Shown in pieces: positions 5,585 to 8,573 of a stretch of DNA of 8,573 nt (position 1 is its first letter; every line of letters begins with the position of its first letter). Source of the DNA: Candidatus Krumholzibacteriia bacterium (GTDB taxonomy: Bacteria > Krumholzibacteriota > Krumholzibacteriia > Krumholzibacteriales > Krumholzibacteriaceae). Made by a program: the position numbers and the translations under genes. The stretch is from positions 1-8,573 of the forward strand of contig JAQTVX010000072.1 in the NCBI GenBank assembly GCA_028706585.1, in the 5' to 3' direction. The notes under the pieces are model-generated. The model made no database searches. It was not told the origin of the DNA and was given only the letters and a program-made list of their open reading frames with translations.

Positions 5585-6433
5585 TTGAAATTACCCGCTC
5601 AGCCCCGTTACATCCAGATCGAGACGATCATCGGCTGCGACGCCGAGTGCCCGTTTTGCCCCCAGAAGCAGATCGACAGGAAACCCGTCATCATGCCGGA
5701 GACGACCTGGAAAAAGATAATTGACGATACGCGCGGACTCGGCATCACGTATCGTCCATTTCTCCAGAACGAAGCCCTGATAGACAAACGGCTCGCGAGA
5801 ATCGTCGCGTACATAAAGGAAGATGCCACCGCGCGAGTCGAGATCAACACCAACGGGAGCCTTCTCGACGAGAAGCGCGGTTTGGAACTCATCGAGGCCG
5901 GCATCGACATAGTGCGGTTCAGCATAGATGCGTTCTCGAGCGAGACCTTTGCGAAGTGTCGGGTCGGGCTCGATTATCGCAAGGTCGTCGATAACATCAA
6001 TCGCTTTATCGCCCTTCCGGCGCGCAGCCGCCGCGGCGTAGTTACGGAAGTCAGAATGATCGATATGGACTCCAGCAGGCACGAACAGCGGGATTTCATC
6101 GAATACTGGAGCAAGCGCGCCGACCGAGCGCTCATCGTGCCCCTTTACAACTGGCCGTGGGACGAGGGCGTTCGGATGGTACGCAAACCGTGCATCAAGA
6201 TGCGCGAGGAGATGTTCTTCTACACTGACGGACGGGCAGTTCTCTGCTGCTGGGACATCGCTGGACGCGCAAGTATAGGGAACGTCAACGGGGAGAGCGT
6301 GCTCGAAATCTGGAACGGCGCGGCGCGACGGGAATTCGCCGAGTATCTCTCGCGCGGCGAGCGCGAGAAGATTCTACTCTGTTCGCGCTGCGACGCGTAC
6401 CGGGACCGGCATTTCGACGGCTTCGACGACTGA
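5585..6433 (+). CDS. Radical SAM/SPASM domain protein of the LPS operon
   Basis: This 282-residue protein has the radical SAM cluster motif CxxxCxxC (Cys-18, 22, 25: GCDAECPFCPQ), which binds a 4Fe-4S cluster and S-adenosylmethionine. It also has a barrel with EINTNGSLL (86-94) and RFSIDAF (111-117). The C-terminal SPASM-type auxiliary cluster region holds Cys-203, Cys-221/222, Cys-266 and Cys-269, with the typical spaced IGN and EIW motifs (231-243). The usual GGEP motif is replaced by QNEALID (61-67). No ATG is possible: the waaA stop (TAG, 5573-5575) is in the same frame and only TTG at 5585 precedes the cluster, with AGGATAGG just upstream. The gene follows waaA by 9 bases and ends the LPS operon. 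The substrate is unknown. Position suggests a role in LPS or cell-envelope modification, though SPASM proteins also modify peptides and other molecules. Confidence 0.88.
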   Translation: MKLPAQPRYIQIETIIGCDAECPFCPQKQIDRKPVIMPETTWKKIIDDTRGLGITYRPFLQNEALIDKRLARIVAYIKEDATARVEINTNGSLLDEKRGLELIEAGIDIVRFSIDAFSSETFAKCRVGLDYRKVVDNINRFIALPARSRRGVVTEVRMIDMDSSRHEQRDFIEYWSKRADRALIVPLYNWPWDEGVRMVRKPCIKMREEMFFYTDGRAVLCCWDIAGRASIGNVNGESVLEIWNGAARREFAEYLSRGEREKILLCSRCDAYRDRHFDGFDD

Positions 6434-6448
6434 TCTCCCTTCTCCGAG

Positions 6449-8056
6449 CTATTCGCTTCGCCCGATATTCCAGATGATGAAAACGGTTTCGTACGGGCCG
6501 TCGAAGTAGGGCCTCGATCGATACGCCTCGTCGACCTTTCTGAGCACCACCGGCTCGCTATCCGAATCAAAAAGGCGGCTCCGGTAGCTTATCTCGTACG
6601 CATCGTAATCGCCGGATATGATATCAGGCCTATTCCAGAACGCGTGCTGCACGATGAACCTGACTCCCTTGACCGCGAGGTAACCGTTGAGGTTCTTTTC
6701 CCTGAGCGCCGCCTGGTACTCGCGATTATTCACGACTCCGTCGAGATTGATTACGCTGCGTTCGCTGAAATAGCCGAAGGTGCCGGCATCCTTCATGGCG
6801 AAGATGGCGAGCGGCCCGGTGTTCTGCCGAGCCCACAGTGCGGCATCGTAGGCGGCCACGTGCCAGCTTTTCTCGGGGGAACGGTTGAGGTTCCGAAACA
6901 CGGAAGAGCATCCGATAACGACTATCGCCGCCACGGCGATCCAGTACGCGAACCCGGAACGTTTCACCGTCATACACGACAGCAGCCGATCGAGCGGCTC
7001 GCAGACCATGACGACGCCGAACAGAATGTACGGCACATAGTGCCAGCCGAAGACAGCCCATCTCATGAAGAGGATCGTATGCAGGAAATGCAGAAGAATC
7101 GCGCAAGCCATAACCGCCATTGCGGAGCGAAAATACCCTGCGTTCCCCGGCGGGTCCATCGGCCTCCGCGGACGCACGACGCGCCACAGAAGGTACGCGA
7201 AGGCCATCGCGAGCCCCAACAGACCCCGTTTCCCCAATGTGGAGAACGCGTAATCCGAAAGGGTCGCCCGTGGAAAGCTCGACTTGAGAGCGCCGCTTAT
7301 CGGCATCACTGAACCGAAGCTCACCCGGTTGTAAACGGCGTATGGAACGAAGATCGCCGCGAAACCGCACAGCACGGCTGCCGAACGCGCGACACGCACG
7401 CTCCTCCCCTCTCGTGCGATCAGGGCGCCCCCGAATTTCGCACCGAGAACGACAAGCGGCACGAATACCATATCGAGGCGCGCAAGAACGACGAACCCGA
7501 GCAGCATTCCCAATATGAGATCCCGTCTCGCGTCGCGGGGGCCGAGCATATGGGTTCTCGCCCCGAATAGCAGAAGCGCCGAGAGAGACAGTATGAGAAC
7601 TGCCGACTCCATTCCGTTGGCCGCCTGAACGAAGATGAAGAACATGAAAAGAAGAAGGCTCACGAATGCGGCGCGCTTCGAGAAGAACCGTACGAGAACC
7701 GCATTCAGAAGCACCGCGGCCAGCGCAAGAAGAACGCCCTGGAGCACGATGACGATCCGGCACATGGCCTCGGGGTCGCCGCGGACGATCGAATAGAACG
7801 GGATGAGGATGCAGAGCCAAAGTGGCTGAAAACCGTTGGTTCTATTGATACCGTCGAAGGTGAGCCCTCTGCCTTCGCTCACATTCTGGGCAATCTTGAA
7901 ATAGTAGGCCGCATCGTCGGGAATGACCGTGAGCACGCGATGCATGGGCGCCGTGATGATAAAGAGAGACAGAACAAGCACGCCCGCCACGATCAGGGCA
8001 TAGGACGCCTTCGAATATAGCTCTTCATTCATCATGCCTATGCCCGTTCCCTTCAT
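6449..8056 (-). CDS. Multi-spanning membrane glycosyltransferase, GT-C type
   Basis: This 535-residue inner-membrane protein has about 11 hydrophobic segments (roughly 18-37, 80-92, 101-123, 127-146, 149-166, 180-200, 225-244, 277-293, 310-331, 337-353, 369-387) and then a soluble C-terminal domain of about 145 residues, probably periplasmic. The first loop has PDDAAYYFKIAQNVSEGRG (46-64) followed by NRTNGFQPLW (71-80). This acidic DD loop after the first helix is the hallmark of GT-C enzymes of the ArnT/PMT kind, which take sugar from a polyprenyl-phosphate carrier and add it to envelope targets. Donor and acceptor are unknown. The ATG at 8056 overlaps the upstream stop by 4 bases, but its ribosome site is weak, and the ATGs at codons 8 and 9 are alternatives. 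The gene converges with the radical SAM gene, with only 15 bases between stops and no clear terminator. Confidence 0.8.
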   Translation of the reverse strand: MKGTGIGMMNEELYSKASYALIVAGVLVLSLFIITAPMHRVLTVIPDDAAYYFKIAQNVSEGRGLTFDGINRTNGFQPLWLCILIPFYSIVRGDPEAMCRIVIVLQGVLLALAAVLLNAVLVRFFSKRAAFVSLLLFMFFIFVQAANGMESAVLILSLSALLLFGARTHMLGPRDARRDLILGMLLGFVVLARLDMVFVPLVVLGAKFGGALIAREGRSVRVARSAAVLCGFAAIFVPYAVYNRVSFGSVMPISGALKSSFPRATLSDYAFSTLGKRGLLGLAMAFAYLLWRVVRPRRPMDPPGNAGYFRSAMAVMACAILLHFLHTILFMRWAVFGWHYVPYILFGVVMVCEPLDRLLSCMTVKRSGFAYWIAVAAIVVIGCSSVFRNLNRSPEKSWHVAAYDAALWARQNTGPLAIFAMKDAGTFGYFSERSVINLDGVVNNREYQAALREKNLNGYLAVKGVRFIVQHAFWNRPDIISGDYDAYEISYRSRLFDSDSEPVVLRKVDEAYRSRPYFDGPYETVFIIWNIGRSE

Positions 8057-8573
8057 TCGCCGGCGGGCCAGCGATAGGCGCCCGCGCGAACGAGGCGGGG
8101 AATCCGCGATGTAAAATCGACGATCGTCGAGGGCGATCCGCTCGCTCTTCCCCGCCGCGATATATATGCCTCGAGGCCGGGAAATGATCTTCTGGTGTCC
8201 GCTATCCTCGTTATCGGAGCGCGGCCCGCGGCATTGACGCTCGTGGAAACGATGGGCTCTCCGAGCGCCATGATGAGCGCCCTGAGATGCTCATGCGCCG
8301 GCACCCTGACGGCCACCGCCCCATTCGGCGCGAGAATCTCCGGCACGGTACGCCGCGCCGGCAGAATCGCGGTCAGCGGCGCCGGCCAGGCTCCAGCGAG
8401 AATCGCTTCAGACGATCCGGGCCAGCGCGCCACCAGGTTACCGGCCATATCGAGATCCCCGGCCAGCAGAATGAAACCGCTGCGTCCCGCCCTAGCCTTG
8501 ATCATCCTGATTCTCTCGACCGCGTCGAGCCTGGAAGCGGCGCAGTGAAAACCATAGATTGTCACGGTTGGAA
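8053..8573 (-). CDS. YrdC/Sua5/TsaC family protein (L-threonylcarbamoyladenylate synthase type), 5' end outside window
   Basis: About 172 codons are visible. The frame is open to the right edge and the sequence there reads PTVTIYGFHC, matching the internal PTDTxYG motif of the family, so a GTG at 8565 is not the start and some 20-30 residues are missing. Further family motifs follow, numbered from the first full codon: KAR (about 25-27, the KxR nucleotide/threonine-site motif), PAPLTAILPA (63-72), AVRVP (88-92), STSVNAAGRAP (108-118) and STIVDF (147-152). Enzymes of this family make threonylcarbamoyl-AMP from threonine, bicarbonate and ATP for the t6A37 modification of ANN-decoding tRNAs. PTVT for the usual PTDT, and RSGF after KAR where many members have KP, are mild departures. 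It could be a housekeeping TsaC or a diverged YciO-like paralog. The stop overlaps the ATG of the membrane glycosyltransferase (ATGA, 8056-8053). Confidence 0.82.
   Translation of the reverse strand, partial: PTVTIYGFHCAASRLDAVERIRMIKARAGRSGFILLAGDLDMAGNLVARWPGSSEAILAGAWPAPLTAILPARRTVPEILAPNGAVAVRVPAHEHLRALIMALGEPIVSTSVNAAGRAPITRIADTRRSFPGLEAYISRRGRASGSPSTIVDFTSRIPRLVRAGAYRWPAGE

Noticed and set aside
6726..7820. 364-codon open frame on the minus strand inside the membrane glycosyltransferase
   Set aside because: The alternative frame gives an Arg/Ser/Gly-rich sequence with no motif, while the chosen frame gives clear membrane helices and the DD loop.
8565..8567. GTG as start of the YrdC-family gene
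   Set aside because: The codons before it encode Pro-Thr in frame and complete the conserved PTxTxYG motif, so the gene continues beyond the window.

Overview
The window looks like chromosomal DNA of a Gram-negative bacterium with a high-GC genome: it carries an outer-membrane beta-barrel protein, lipopolysaccharide (LPS) core genes and G/C-rich codon third positions. The Kdo transferase reads like the Bacteroidota/FCB version of the family (GSTWPRDEE and GVHNVMEPAV motifs) rather than the proteobacterial one. Together with the small DUF1844 protein and the thrombospondin type 3 repeats, this suggests an uncultured high-GC lineage of the FCB group or a delta-proteobacterium-like relative. That placement is inference from remembered motifs, and no species can be named. 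There are no RNA genes, insertion sequences or CRISPR arrays.

Layout. (1) Positions 1-1691, minus strand: a near-consensus sigma70-type promoter drives a DUF1844 protein and then an outer-membrane protein whose C-terminal calcium-binding-type repeats run off the left edge. (2) Positions 1710-3037, minus strand: a promoter, then two tandem paralogous HTH-cupin regulators, then a terminator-like hairpin. (3) Positions 3163-6433, plus strand: a tightly packed LPS operon with a GT9 heptosyltransferase, waaA (Kdo transferase) and a radical SAM/SPASM protein. (4) Positions 6449-8573, minus strand, convergent with the LPS operon: a YrdC/Sua5-family protein cut by the right edge, overlapping by 4 bases a multi-membrane-span GT-C-type glycosyltransferase.

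How the parts fit. The LPS operon and the regulator pair are divergent and share one 269-base intergenic region, so the regulators may control envelope genes, but this is only suggested by position. The GT9 enzyme and WaaA add heptose and Kdo to the inner core. The radical SAM protein has no standard place in core synthesis and is the most open functional question. The two regulators have nearly the same DNA-reading half and very different sensing halves, which suggests a shared operator with two different inputs. I found no obviously new defence or mobile system.
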